From an uncultured Cytophagales bacterium (GTDB lineage Bacteria > Bacteroidota > Bacteroidia > Cytophagales > Cyclobacteriaceae), in assembly GCA_913057175.1 (NCBI GenBank), contig CAJXNP010000016.1:62001-126000 (forward strand): a stretch of 64,000 bases of DNA. The letters run 5' to 3'. The translations under genes were made by a program, and so were the position numbers. Under the pieces are notes generated by a model. That model searched no databases. It was not told the origin of the DNA and saw nothing but the letters and a program-made list of their open reading frames with translations. Of this stretch, positions 36,987-47,900 are shown piece after piece; position 1 is the first letter of the stretch; each line of letters opens with the position of its first letter.

Positions 36987-37727
36987 ATGAGAATACCTGC
37001 ATTTTTTATGGTGATAAGTTTGTCATTATTTCAGCATAATGCCCGATCACAAGAGTCCAATCTTAATGTTGAATTTCTGAACAAATCATTGGTGAGTGCC
37101 AGGGAGGTATATCTGCAAGATATAGGAGACCAATTGCAAATATATAATGGAAAAGAATATGCTGAGTATGACAGGCAAATAACTGGCCACCCCTTTTATT
37201 TGACTGACTACTATGAATATGGGGTTTTAGAATATGATGGTAATAATTATGATAGTGTTGAGATGCGATATGATATTCACAAGGACGCATTGATTTTGAA
37301 GCATTTTACTCAATCTGGGTTTGTGAAAGAATTTATCTTAAATGATAGTAAAATCACAAGGTTTTATCTTCTTAACCGCACTTTTATCGTCATTCCGGAT
37401 AGCTCAGAAACTCAACCATTGGAAACTGGAATTTATGAGCTTTTGTTCCACGATGAGCTTTATTTATTGTCAAAAAGGTCAAAAAAATATGTAGAAGAAT
37501 TCCACGGTGTTTACTTAAAACAAAGATTTGAAGAGGAAAGTAAATATTATATTCTAAACAATGATCAGCTTTCATCCATAAGAAACAAAAGAAGTTTGAT
37601 AAAGGCTTTTCCGGAACAAAAAAAGGGTATCAAAAAACACATCAGAGATAGTCGTTTATATTTTGGAAATGACCTGGAAAATTCAATCATATCGACTGTA
37701 CGTTATGTTAGCACATTAAAAGAATAA
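36987..37727 (+). CDS. Secreted conserved protein leading the TonB/DUF4249 cluster
   Basis: This 246-aa protein has a signal peptide (MRIPAFFMVISLSLFQ, ending near SQE at 22). No domain with known function is recognised. The pattern of a GHPFYLTDYYEYGVLEYDG strand, a short repeat of beta-rich segments, ETGIYELLFHDELYLLSKRSK and a basic C-terminal stretch (IKAFPEQKKGIKKHIRD) matches a periplasmic family often found beside TonB receptors in Bacteroidota. It is 1 bp away from the receptor gene, so the two are almost certainly co-transcribed. It may fold as a small beta-barrel or beta-propeller fragment; this is speculation. Confidence 0.7.
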   Translation: MRIPAFFMVISLSLFQHNARSQESNLNVEFLNKSLVSAREVYLQDIGDQLQIYNGKEYAEYDRQITGHPFYLTDYYEYGVLEYDGNNYDSVEMRYDIHKDALILKHFTQSGFVKEFILNDSKITRFYLLNRTFIVIPDSSETQPLETGIYELLFHDELYLLSKRSKKYVEEFHGVYLKQRFEEESKYYILNNDQLSSIRNKRSLIKAFPEQKKGIKKHIRDSRLYFGNDLENSIISTVRYVSTLKE

Positions 37728-37728
37728 T

Positions 37729-40503
37729 ATGGTGAGATTCTACCAAGCCCTATTTTTTCTAATCTTTTCAATATCCTCGCAAATTGCCCTCGCTCAAGGA
37801 ACAAAGAGTACCATTACATTGGAATTGGATAGCGCATCAATTGAAGAGTTGGTACAAGAAATTGAGAATCAATCTGGTTCAAGATTTTACTATTTACCGG
37901 AGGATTTCGACAGCCTATTTTTTAAAATAAAAATCCAAAATAGGACAATTGAACAAACTCTGAACATCCTTTTTAAAGATGAAGGGTTTAAGTATTCATT
38001 TTATTCAGATGATATCATTTTTCTCACAAAAGACAATACCGTATTGACAAGCCTTCCAATAGATTTTTATAATGAACGGGCAATAACTTTTTCGGATGAA
38101 AATGAAGATTTACCCGATTTCACTTCCTTCAAAGAAGAAGAGAGTATCCTTAAAAATAATGTCGAAACAAAGTTAAATGAGATAGGTGATAAAAGTGCTG
38201 GCGACCTGAGCGGTTATGCAAATATAGCGGGTTATGTACGGGACATTGATACCGGCGAGCCCGTATTTGGCGCCCTGATTTACATTGATGATCCCAGGAT
38301 AGGGGTGGCCTCGGATCAATTTGGATATTATTCCATTACCATACCTAAAGGCAGCCATGAGCTTCTGATCTCAACTATTGGCATGAAAAACACCAAAAGA
38401 AAAATCATGCTTTATTCAGATGGCAAGCTTGATATAAAATTGATGGAAGACATTATTCCCCTTCGGGAAATTGTTATCGAATCTGACCGCGACGCAAATG
38501 TTATGAGCCTGCAAATGGGTGTGGAAAAATTGGATATCAATACCCTTAAGCAGGTGCCAACTGCTTTTGGTGAGACAGATATACTAAGGGTTGCCCTGAC
38601 TTTGCCGGGAGTACAGTCCACAGGGGAAAACACCACCGGGCTTAATGTACGTGGTGGCGCTGCGGATCAGAATCTCATTTTGTACAACGATGCAACCATT
38701 TACAATCCATCACACCTATTCGGTTTCTTTTCATCTTTTAATCCTGATGTGTTAAAAAATGTTGAATTGTACAAAAGTGGAATTCCGGCCAACTATGGAG
38801 GCCGATTGTCATCTGTTCTTGAAATAGGCACGCGCGAGGGAAACAAAAAGAAATTTGCCGGAATTGGGGGCATTGGATCCCTTACTACCCGATTGACACT
38901 GGAGGTTCCGATCATTGAAGATAAAATGTCATTTGTTATTGGTGGTCGAACCACTTATTCAGATTGGCTTCTTAAACTCATTCCGGATGATGCCATTAAA
39001 AATAGTAGCGCATCATTTTACGACCTTAACACACATGTTAGTTATGACATAAACGATAAAAACAGCATATATCTCACCGGCTACTATAGCAATGACCGTT
39101 TCAGGTTAAATAGTGATACATTATATAAATACAATAATGAAGCGCTAACAATTAAATGGAAGCATGTATTTAAGAATAAGCTTTATGGCGTTTTTACGGC
39201 CGGATATAGTGGATACAATTATTCGGTGAGTAGCGACGACAATCCGGTCAACGCATTTACCCTGGGTTATGACCTGGGTCAATACGACTTTAAATTTGAC
39301 CTAAATTATTTTCCCAGCTCGTCCCACAATATCGATATGGGTATAAGCAGCATTTATTATGGTATCATGCCAGGGATTTTTGAGCCCAACGCCAACGAAT
39401 CTTCAGTCATCCCAGTAAATTTGCAGAATGAAAAAGGTCTTGAAAGCGCCATCTATTTGGGAGATAGAATCGAGATCAATCACAGGTTATCGGTTTATCT
39501 GGGTTTGCGGTATTCAATGTTTAATGCTTTAGGTCCCCGAGAGTCATATACTTATCCCGAAGGTGTGCCAAAGGAAACTGACAATATTTTGGATACAGTT
39601 TCCTATGATAAGGGAGTGATCAACACCTACCACGGTCCTGAGTACAGAGCTTCATTGCGCTATTTATTAACTAATGATTTATCACTGAAATTGAGTTATA
39701 ATAAATTGAGGCAATATATCCATATGTTGTCCAATACGATGGTGGTATCGCCAACTGATATTTGGAAATTAAGTGATCCAAACATCAAACCGCAGATAGG
39801 TGAACAATTTTCTATAGGTTTTTATAAGGATTTCCGTGCATCTGCTATCTCGACTTCGATCGAAGGCTATTACAAACGAAGTAATAATTACCTGGACTTT
39901 AAAAAGGGAGCAGAGCTTTTGCTAAATGAACATCTTGAAACCGATGTGATAGGTACTGAAGGGAAGGCCTATGGTGTGGAGTTGATGGTTAAAAAGCAAA
40001 AGGGAAAAACAAACGGTTGGGTGAGCTACACCTATTCCAGGTCCCTGTTGCGCAGTGACAGCGAGTTTCCCATTGAAAGAGTGAATGATGGTGAATATTA
40101 TCCAAGTAATTATGACAAGCCACACGATTTCACCTTGGTGGCAAACTACAAGTTTAACAGAAGGGTTAACACCGGGTTGAACTTTATATATAGCACGGGG
40201 AGGCCAATTTCCATTCCACTTTCAATATATCAGATTGATCAAACTGACAGGGTACACTTTTCAAATCGGAATCAGTACCGGATCCCAGATTACATTCGGG
40301 TGGACTTTTCAGTCAATTTGGAAGGAAATCATAAGATCAAAAAATTAGCTCATAGCTCCTGGACATTTGCAGTGTACAATGTGCTGGGAAGAAAGAATCC
40401 GTACTCGGTGTTTTTTCTTTCAGAAAATGGTTTTATAAATGGCTACAAGCTGTCAATTTTTGGCAACCCAATTCCGACTATTACCTATAATTTCAAATTT
40501 TAA
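37729..40503 (+). CDS. TonB-dependent receptor with STN and carboxypeptidase-regulatory domains
   Basis: This 924-aa outer-membrane receptor has a signal peptide ending SQIALAQG. An STN (secretin/TonB short N-terminal) domain follows at ~27-105 (SIEELVQEIENQSGSRFYYL), the hallmark of FecA-like receptors that signal through anti-sigma factors. A CarboxypepD_reg-like domain lies at ~165-250 (YVRDIDTGEPVFGALIYIDD). The plug is at ~265-370 (TLPGVQSTGENTTGLNVRGGAADQN) and a 22-strand barrel runs to the C-terminus (YNFKF). No FecI/FecR-type genes are adjacent. It ends overlapping the DUF4249 start by one base (TAATG). The transported substrate is unknown. Confidence 0.93.
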   Translation: MVRFYQALFFLIFSISSQIALAQGTKSTITLELDSASIEELVQEIENQSGSRFYYLPEDFDSLFFKIKIQNRTIEQTLNILFKDEGFKYSFYSDDIIFLTKDNTVLTSLPIDFYNERAITFSDENEDLPDFTSFKEEESILKNNVETKLNEIGDKSAGDLSGYANIAGYVRDIDTGEPVFGALIYIDDPRIGVASDQFGYYSITIPKGSHELLISTIGMKNTKRKIMLYSDGKLDIKLMEDIIPLREIVIESDRDANVMSLQMGVEKLDINTLKQVPTAFGETDILRVALTLPGVQSTGENTTGLNVRGGAADQNLILYNDATIYNPSHLFGFFSSFNPDVLKNVELYKSGIPANYGGRLSSVLEIGTREGNKKKFAGIGGIGSLTTRLTLEVPIIEDKMSFVIGGRTTYSDWLLKLIPDDAIKNSSASFYDLNTHVSYDINDKNSIYLTGYYSNDRFRLNSDTLYKYNNEALTIKWKHVFKNKLYGVFTAGYSGYNYSVSSDDNPVNAFTLGYDLGQYDFKFDLNYFPSSSHNIDMGISSIYYGIMPGIFEPNANESSVIPVNLQNEKGLESAIYLGDRIEINHRLSVYLGLRYSMFNALGPRESYTYPEGVPKETDNILDTVSYDKGVINTYHGPEYRASLRYLLTNDLSLKLSYNKLRQYIHMLSNTMVVSPTDIWKLSDPNIKPQIGEQFSIGFYKDFRASAISTSIEGYYKRSNNYLDFKKGAELLLNEHLETDVIGTEGKAYGVELMVKKQKGKTNGWVSYTYSRSLLRSDSEFPIERVNDGEYYPSNYDKPHDFTLVANYKFNRRVNTGLNFIYSTGRPISIPLSIYQIDQTDRVHFSNRNQYRIPDYIRVDFSVNLEGNHKIKKLAHSSWTFAVYNVLGRKNPYSVFFLSENGFINGYKLSIFGNPIPTITYNFKF

Positions 40504-41636
40504 TGACCAGAAAAAGTATTATATATATTCTTTTTACGGCATTGATTGGCTGTATTGAACCTTATGAACCTGAATTAGATGAGGATGTTGAAAACTTATT
40601 GGTTGTCAATGCCAATATCAATGCCTCCACCAATATAGGAGAGGTAATACTGAGCAGAACTCGCAGCCTGATATCTATTGATTCAATAGAATATGTTAAT
40701 AATGCCGAGGTCGAGCTGGAACATGAATCAGGCAATAAATGGATATTTGAACATCAGGATAGCGGCAGGTACTGGCTAGATGATTTTAACATCGGTATTG
40801 GAGAAAAGGCTCGGCTGAACCTAACAATTGGTGACGATAATCACTATTCTTCGAACTTTGAAGTTTTAAAGGAAACGCCCGAAATAGATAGTATCACGTT
40901 TGATTCGGATGATCAGGGAGTTCAGTTTTATGTTTATACTCACGATCCGAAAAATGATACGAGGTATTATAAATGGGACTATGAAGAAGACTGGATGTTT
41001 ACCTCTCTTCGCCCTTCCTTGTGGCATTATGACCCAATAGAATATTCTTTTAAAAGAAGATTGGATTACTATGACACGATGTATTTTTGCTACAAACATG
41101 CTTTCTCAAAAGATATAATTATTGGAACATCTGAAAAACTTTTTGAGGATATCATTAGTAAATTCCCTTTCACAAAAATCGATGGCACAAGCGGCAAGTT
41201 TAGACATCGATACAGTTTGCTTGTTAAGCAAAGATCGCTGAATAAAAGTACCTATGACTATTGGAAATTGCTGGAATCCAATACAGAAAATGTTGGTGGT
41301 TTATTTGATCCCCAGCCTTTCAAGGTCAGCAGTAATATCCTGAATGTTTCAAATATCAAGGAGGATGTAATCGGATACTTCAATTTATATACAGAAACGC
41401 AAAAACGGATATTTGTAAGCCAAGACGAAGTTACCTTCTTTAAGATCTTCAATGAATATACTCGCTGTGAAATAGATACAATCCTGACTTCAGAAGTAAG
41501 GGATAAGATCAGTACGCATTATTTGATCGAGGAGGTGCGCGAAGGTGCAGGGGTTATCGGGTACCAGGCCGGAACAAAAAGATGCATGGATTGCCGATTT
41601 TATGGTACCAATAAAAAACCGGATTTTTGGGATTGA
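40503..41636 (+). CDS. DUF4249 lipoprotein
   Basis: This 377-aa lipoprotein has lipobox TALIGC (Cys near 17) with an acidic follow-on (IEPYEPELDEDVE), which favours surface exposure. It matches DUF4249 by the LLVVNANINA...GEVILSRTRSL start, by NNAEVELEHESG and by C-terminal cysteines in RCMDCRFYG. DUF4249 proteins are regularly encoded after STN-TonB receptors and presumably act as their surface partner, analogous to SusD, though this has not been shown here. Its start codon overlaps the receptor stop, suggesting translational coupling. Confidence 0.88.
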   Translation: MTRKSIIYILFTALIGCIEPYEPELDEDVENLLVVNANINASTNIGEVILSRTRSLISIDSIEYVNNAEVELEHESGNKWIFEHQDSGRYWLDDFNIGIGEKARLNLTIGDDNHYSSNFEVLKETPEIDSITFDSDDQGVQFYVYTHDPKNDTRYYKWDYEEDWMFTSLRPSLWHYDPIEYSFKRRLDYYDTMYFCYKHAFSKDIIIGTSEKLFEDIISKFPFTKIDGTSGKFRHRYSLLVKQRSLNKSTYDYWKLLESNTENVGGLFDPQPFKVSSNILNVSNIKEDVIGYFNLYTETQKRIFVSQDEVTFFKIFNEYTRCEIDTILTSEVRDKISTHYLIEEVREGAGVIGYQAGTKRCMDCRFYGTNKKPDFWD

Positions 41637-41647
41637 TAGAAAATCAT

Positions 41648-44014
41648 ATGTATAGATTTTTAATTTTGAAATTTAGTATTCTGATTATACTTTTTTTATT
41701 GGGTATTGTTCATCTCTCAAAATCTCAGGAGCAAGTTGTTGAGGAAAGATTTGATCAATATCGAAAAGCCAATTACCAGGAAAAGATCTATATCACCCTG
41801 GACCGTGAATTGTATCTAGCAGGTGAAATTTTGTGGTTTAAGGTTTATTGTGTTAATGCATCAACCCACCAATTTTCCGATCTCAGCAAAGTGGCTTATG
41901 TTGAGCTTATTGGCGAAGATTCTGCCTTGCATATGCAATCATTGATCAAGCTGGAAAATGGAATTGGAAATGGTTCTTATCAACTGCCCACAAACCTGAC
42001 ATCTGGCCGATTCCAGCTCAGGGCCTATACCCGATGGATGAGAAACTATGCCCCAGCATTCTATTTTCAAAAAGAAATCAATATCATCAATTCATTTCGT
42101 AAAATGCCCATTTTTGAAACCGATAAATCAGATACTATTGACATCCGGTTTTTCCCGGAGGGCGGGGATTTAATTCGTGGTATTGAGAGTAAAGTTGCAT
42201 TTAAAGGAGTGGATAATTATGGCACTGCAATAAATTTCATGGGATGTCTATTAGATTTTAACAATGATACCATTGTAAAATTTATGCCTACGCATTTGGG
42301 TATGGGGACATTCAAATTCACCCCTGTTGAAAGCAAAAGTTACAAAGTAATAATTAACTGTGATGGAAAATCACAAGAAGTGAATTTGCCAGAAATAAAA
42401 AGAGACGGGATATATCTCAGTGTAAAAGAAGAGGGAAGTGATATTGTTATTAACGTTTTATCAACTAAACCGAATGAAGACATCCATTTATTAGCCCATA
42501 CAAGAAATATAATTTCCTATTCCAAACAGCATACGATCAATGAAGGGAAATTAAGTGTTCGCCTAAATAAAAATAAACTACCAAGAGGAATAAATCACCT
42601 AACCCTTTTTAATGAGAGAAATATACCACTTAGCGAAAGGCTATTTTTTGTTATGCCTGATGATCTTATGAATGTCGAAATCAGTTCATCACAAAACACC
42701 TATAAAAAGCGGGAGAACATTAAGCTTGAAATCAAAAGCAGCGGAGATGATCCTAATCTGTCGGTTTCTGTATACAAACTTGATTCTTTAAATGAAATCG
42801 GTAAGCACAATATTATAAGTTATCTCTATCTCAGTTCTGATCTAAAGGGGAAAATTGAAAATCCGGCTTTTTATTTTTCTGATGAAATGAAAAATAATGA
42901 GATTGATTTATTGATGTTAACACACGGCTGGAGAAGATTTAAATGGGATGATATTATGGGCAAAAACAGCTATCTGTCTAAAAAATACATTCCTGAAATT
43001 CACGATCATTTAATTACCGGAAAGGTATTAAATATCAATCAAAATGCACCTGCATCTCATGTTGATTGTTATTTATCTTCTCCTGGCAGGTTACCACATT
43101 TTTATAGTTCGAAAAGTGATCAAAATGGCAATATTTTGTTTGAAACGAACGATTTGTGGGGCCAGAGGGAGCTCATAGCGCAAACAAATTTTGCTATCGA
43201 TTCTATTTTTGCAATAAGAATTGAGGATCCATTTGACACAAACCTCAATCTTGATTTTTGTAGGCGTGGATTAGCACAAAAGTATTCTCAAGAAGTTATT
43301 AATGCCAGAAGTGTGGGGCTTCAGGTCCTGAATATTTATCACAAAAAGCAAATAAACAAATACGGATTCCCTGAAGTTGACACAACATTATTTTATGGTG
43401 AAGCGGATCAAACCTACTATTTGGATGACTACACCAGGTTTACAGTTATGGAAGATGTCATGAGAGAATACATTTATGGTGTCAGGGTGAGGAAAAATGA
43501 TGAAGAATTTCGATTCAGAATTCTTAATTCTGACAAGAGAATTCTCTATGAAAAGGATCCATTGATTCTATATGATGGAGTCCCGGTTTTTAGTGCTAAT
43601 GAAATCATGAAAATCGATCCATTAAATATTAAAAGACTGGATGTGGTTGTTGACAGATATTATTATCGCACTCAAACCTATGACGGAATCGTGGGTTATA
43701 CCAGTTATGAAGGAAACCTTCCTGGTTATCAGATCGATCCTCGTTCACTGTTGATTACATACCACGGATTGAAAATTTCTCGCCAATTCTATTCTCCGGA
43801 TTATAAGAATTTAAATAATCCCAGGATTCCTGATTTTAGGAATTTATTGTATTGGTCTTCGGAAGTAGTGCCACGGGGAGGTAAAGCAAATATAGAGTTT
43901 TTTAGCTCTGACATTCCTGGTAAATATCTCACAGTTGTAGAGGGTCTGTCAAAAGATGGTAAACCAGGATACTCAACTTTTATTTTTGAGGTAAATGCAA
44001 GTGAAATAAATTAG
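41648..44014 (+). CDS. Secreted MG2-like protein of the TonB/DUF4249 cluster
   Basis: The protein is ~788 aa from the ATG at 41648, which starts the signal peptide (MYRFLILKFSILIILFLLG). An ATG at 41627 that overlaps DUF4249 is less likely. The N-terminal ~120 residues resemble the macroglobulin MG2 domain (KIYITLDRELYLAGEILWFKVY, TSGRFQLRAYTRWM). Several beta-sandwich segments follow, then a part resembling a TonB plug region (DPLILYDGVPVF, IKRLDVVVDRYYY) without a barrel. Proteins of this layout are common in Bacteroidota beside TonB receptors. It may be a periplasmic scaffold or receptor partner; no activity is known to me. Confidence 0.8.
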   Translation: MYRFLILKFSILIILFLLGIVHLSKSQEQVVEERFDQYRKANYQEKIYITLDRELYLAGEILWFKVYCVNASTHQFSDLSKVAYVELIGEDSALHMQSLIKLENGIGNGSYQLPTNLTSGRFQLRAYTRWMRNYAPAFYFQKEINIINSFRKMPIFETDKSDTIDIRFFPEGGDLIRGIESKVAFKGVDNYGTAINFMGCLLDFNNDTIVKFMPTHLGMGTFKFTPVESKSYKVIINCDGKSQEVNLPEIKRDGIYLSVKEEGSDIVINVLSTKPNEDIHLLAHTRNIISYSKQHTINEGKLSVRLNKNKLPRGINHLTLFNERNIPLSERLFFVMPDDLMNVEISSSQNTYKKRENIKLEIKSSGDDPNLSVSVYKLDSLNEIGKHNIISYLYLSSDLKGKIENPAFYFSDEMKNNEIDLLMLTHGWRRFKWDDIMGKNSYLSKKYIPEIHDHLITGKVLNINQNAPASHVDCYLSSPGRLPHFYSSKSDQNGNILFETNDLWGQRELIAQTNFAIDSIFAIRIEDPFDTNLNLDFCRRGLAQKYSQEVINARSVGLQVLNIYHKKQINKYGFPEVDTTLFYGEADQTYYLDDYTRFTVMEDVMREYIYGVRVRKNDEEFRFRILNSDKRILYEKDPLILYDGVPVFSANEIMKIDPLNIKRLDVVVDRYYYRTQTYDGIVGYTSYEGNLPGYQIDPRSLLITYHGLKISRQFYSPDYKNLNNPRIPDFRNLLYWSSEVVPRGGKANIEFFSSDIPGKYLTVVEGLSKDGKPGYSTFIFEVNASEIN

Positions 44015-44169
44015 ATAGCTAAAAGCGATTTGCGATATGGTATTTTATGGATTTACTTGTGCTGAAATAATTCCATGGAAGTGACTTTTAATCCGGTCAG
44101 TTCTTTGTTTCAGTCCTACTGCAACTTATACAACCAGCAACCTGAAACCAACAAAACACGAAACCAGCT

Positions 44170-44919
44170 TCACTCCATCTGAAAAGCAAAATACTGGCAT
44201 TGTTCCGAACCGATATTCTTAATGGCATGTGAAATTTCTGACTCCAGAAAGTAGAGATCGCTGGCTTCACTTTCATAAATTTCGCCATCAATTTCCATTT
44301 CCGCATTTCCGTCGAACATCAACACAAATTCTGCCGCTCGATGGGTATGTGGTTCATGACTTTTGATACCAGCATTGAGGTTGGTGACATGCATTTCAAA
44401 TTTTTTACATTCCGGCGTTTCTACATCAAAAAAGTTTCTGATTCCTCCTTTATCATGTGGCTTGAATTCGATGTCATCCCAATTTTTGACAATGGGTTGA
44501 AAATCATCTTTTTTGGTTTTATCATTTGCTATGTACTGAAATAAATAGAAGCTGGCAGGATCAACGAAATTATTTTGAACTGTAAATGAGGAGCCCGGAG
44601 GCAATACCATCACACTTCCGCTACCAAGAACATATTCTTTGGAATCAATCGTGATCCAAAGTCTTCCGGTATGAACAATGACCATTTTTTCAGGTTTTTT
44701 GTGAATGGAGTATTTGGCCTGTCGGTTTAAAGTCAGGTAAGTGATTTCCATTTCTTTAAAATCCCGTGTCATGCCTTCCGTTATTTTTCGAATCGAGCCA
44801 TAATCCGTCAGGGTGGTTTTGGCCCTTTCCAATTTGTAAACCCCTGATTGAATCATTTGCGCGGATGTAATTGAGATTGATGAGAAAATCATTATGACAA
44901 TAATTAATGTATGTTTCAT
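44170..44919 (-). CDS. Exported bicupin protein
   Basis: This 249-aa protein has a signal peptide (MKHTLIIVIMIFSSISITSAQ) and two cupin folds. The first (~60-125) shows RQAKYSIHKKPEKMVIVHTGRLWITI and LGSGSVMVLPPGSSFTV. The second (~170-245) shows AGIKSHEPHTHRAAEFVLMFDGNAEMEIDGE and DLYFLESEISHAIKNIG, with the clustered His/Glu residues of a metal site. Only the second cupin has a full metal motif. Bicupins of this shape include ureidoglycine aminohydrolase-like and KdgF-like sugar enzymes; the location behind the FG-GAP gene and near susCD favours a sugar link. It abuts the FG-GAP gene with no gap. Confidence 0.8.
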   Translation of the reverse strand: MKHTLIIVIMIFSSISITSAQMIQSGVYKLERAKTTLTDYGSIRKITEGMTRDFKEMEITYLTLNRQAKYSIHKKPEKMVIVHTGRLWITIDSKEYVLGSGSVMVLPPGSSFTVQNNFVDPASFYLFQYIANDKTKKDDFQPIVKNWDDIEFKPHDKGGIRNFFDVETPECKKFEMHVTNLNAGIKSHEPHTHRAAEFVLMFDGNAEMEIDGEIYESEASDLYFLESEISHAIKNIGSEQCQYFAFQME

Positions 44920-47900
44920 TTATTTGTTTGGTTTAAATACTCTTAAGGAATCATTATTCGAAGATACCAATATGAATGTTTCATTTTTCGAATTAATTGA
45001 TCGAAGGTCTTTTACATTGTATGGAATAAAAAAACCACTCTCGGATGGTAGTTGTGCTTCGTATTTGAAATCACCCTTGCCCAAAAGAACAAATCCCGGA
45101 GAGGCATCTGCTGGTGAAGTTTCAATTTCCACATCAAATTTATTTCCTCCTATAATCAGGTCTTTCACTCCATCTTTGTTATAATCGTCAATCAGGATAC
45201 CATTAAGGGTAGAAAACTGGGCCTGAACCGGTAATTTTTTCATTTCGAATTGGCCATCATTATTGATCAGAATGATGCTTGAAAACTCGTAGGCCAGAAG
45301 ATGAAATGAATTCTCCATTCCCTGTCCCAGAATGTCCTTCATATCTGCTTTGGCAAATTCCATATAGGTGGGAAACACCTTTTCTATTACAGGTAATTGC
45401 TTTGTTAATATTTCCTTCCCACGAACCGGTTTCAGGTTATTGCCATGATAGTAAGCAAGTAATATGTCGTTGGTTCCACTTCTATCAAAATCCCTTGCAA
45501 ATACCTGGAAGGGTTTCTCAATGCTGGTTTTATATTTATAATTCTCTCCGAGGTTTCCAATGATCAGGTCCTGATCGCCATCATTGTCGAGGTCATTCGA
45601 AACAACTTTATTCCACCAACCATTGGTTTTATCCAAAGAATAATCTGAGGTCTTGTCCAGAAATTTATTTTCCGAATATTCAAGAATTTTGATCGGCATC
45701 CATTCGCCGACTATGACCAGTTCCGGTTGATTATTTTGATTTAAGTCTGTGAAAACAGCTGATTTTACCATGCCGATCCTGGAAATACCTGGTGCAATTT
45801 CATCGGTTTTATCGATCAATTTTCCTCTATCATTTACGAATACATAACTTTTTGGAGGAGTAGGGTAGGCTCCCGCAATAACCTGTCCGCCGACAAACAA
45901 GTCCATATCACCATCCTGATCAAAATCAAAGGCTTCAACACAAGAGCCACTGCTGATTGTTTTTGGAAGATCCGTTTTGGTAAATTGTCCGTTTCCATCA
46001 TTAAGGTACAACCTGTCCTGGTACATACTATTTCCTTCATGGTATTCGCTTCCGCCGCTCACTACATAAAGATCCATATCGTTGTCTCCATCCACATCAA
46101 AAAATTCCGATCCCATGTCTTCATAGTCTTTATCCTTTTGCAAAGTCGATGATGAAACTTTTATAAATTGATCATTTTGCTGCCGGTACAAGCTTCCAGC
46201 TTGCCCTTTTGCCCCCCCGATGTAAAAATCATCCAGTCCATCTCCATTGATATCACCGACAGAAATAAAAGGGCCGCTTTTAGCAAATCCATGAGGCAAT
46301 AGTTTTTGATCATTGTATTCAAAGAATTCATTTTCGTGATGTACAAAAGCAGGCTTCAGACTGGGTTTTGTCGATTCCTGGAATAACGGTTTTTCTGAGC
46401 TTAGTTTAACAACAGGCTCTTTTCCGATTGCAGATTCATTATAGGCTATTTTTAGAATCTGATTGGTTGGAATATTAGTCAGTATATTCTCCTTTCCATC
46501 TGTCCACCTTACTTTAATGCTGTCAATGGATTCCGTTTTTCCAAGTCCAAAATGTGGAATGGTTGTCGACGAAGATAAATAGCCTCTTACGGTTTTATTT
46601 TCAAAAAACTGGATTTTCCCATCATAATAAATGGAAATGTATGTACCCAGTCCAAATGGATTTAAATCAGGCCCTGTCAATTCAATCTGAATATAGTTGT
46701 TGTCTTTCTGAGTATTTTCGAATAGCCAGGCTTCATCAGCTAAATTGTTTATCACAATATCCAGGTCGCCATCTTTGTCAAAGTCTGCAACCGCCGATCC
46801 ATTGGAAAAACTGTATTCATAAAATCCCCATTCCCCGGAAACGTCTGTGAAAGTCAGGTTGCCATTATTTTTAAAGAGGTAGTTTTTAAGCTTTATTCCA
46901 TCATACAGGTTGATAAATTCATCAAAAGCATTGTTGAACATATCCGTTGCATCTTTAAAACGATGACGGTTCATCCTGATGAAATCCATTGTCTTCATCT
47001 GAATATCCCCATTCATCACATCTCTTCTAAAGCCATTGGTTATAAATAGGTCGCGAAAACCATCATTGTCATAATCAGAAGTGAGGCAACCCCAGCTCCA
47101 ATCCGTATTGGTCATTCCAGCCAGATTTCCTATTTCACTGTAAAAATTATTTCCCATATTAAGGAAAAGTACATTGCGTAAATATTGCTTATGCATACCA
47201 GCCTCCTGGATGGCGTTATACCCCTCCAGGTCCATGGGTGGCATAGAGACTTTTGCCCGGGTATAATCCTCCGGTTGCATTTCCAACACTACCAGGTCTT
47301 CCAGTCCGTCATTGTTGATATCCGCCATATCTACTCCCATGGATGATAGAGAAAGATGGTGCATGGCTTCTTTGGTCTTATCTGTAAAGGTGCCATCCCC
47401 ATCATTAATAAAAAGAAAATCTCTTTCCGAATAATCATTGGCAACAAAAATATCTTTGAAGCCATCGTGATTAAAATCGGCAGTCATGACACCAAGTGAA
47501 TAACCGAAATTCTCTGTTATACCGGCTTCCAGTCCAATTTCATTGAATTTGCCTTCTTCGTTTCTGTATAGCTTGTCTCTGAAAAGATCATTGGGTATGT
47601 AACGGTTGTCCCGCATGGTAGATAGTGGGAGATAAAATGAGTCGGGACGGTTGATGATATATGCGTCAAGGTCATTATCATTGTCCATGTCAAAAAAGGT
47701 AGCATGCGTAGAAAAGGCAACATCATCCAGTCCGAATTCAGAGGCTTTTTCTGTAAATGTCAAGTCGCCATTATTTACATACAAGAGATTTCTTCTTTCT
47801 TCATCTGTATCCTGCCAGCCACCCCGGCAGATGTAAATATCAAGATATCCATCGTGATTGATATCCACCATCGATACTCCATTGTCCCATCCCTTTTTAC

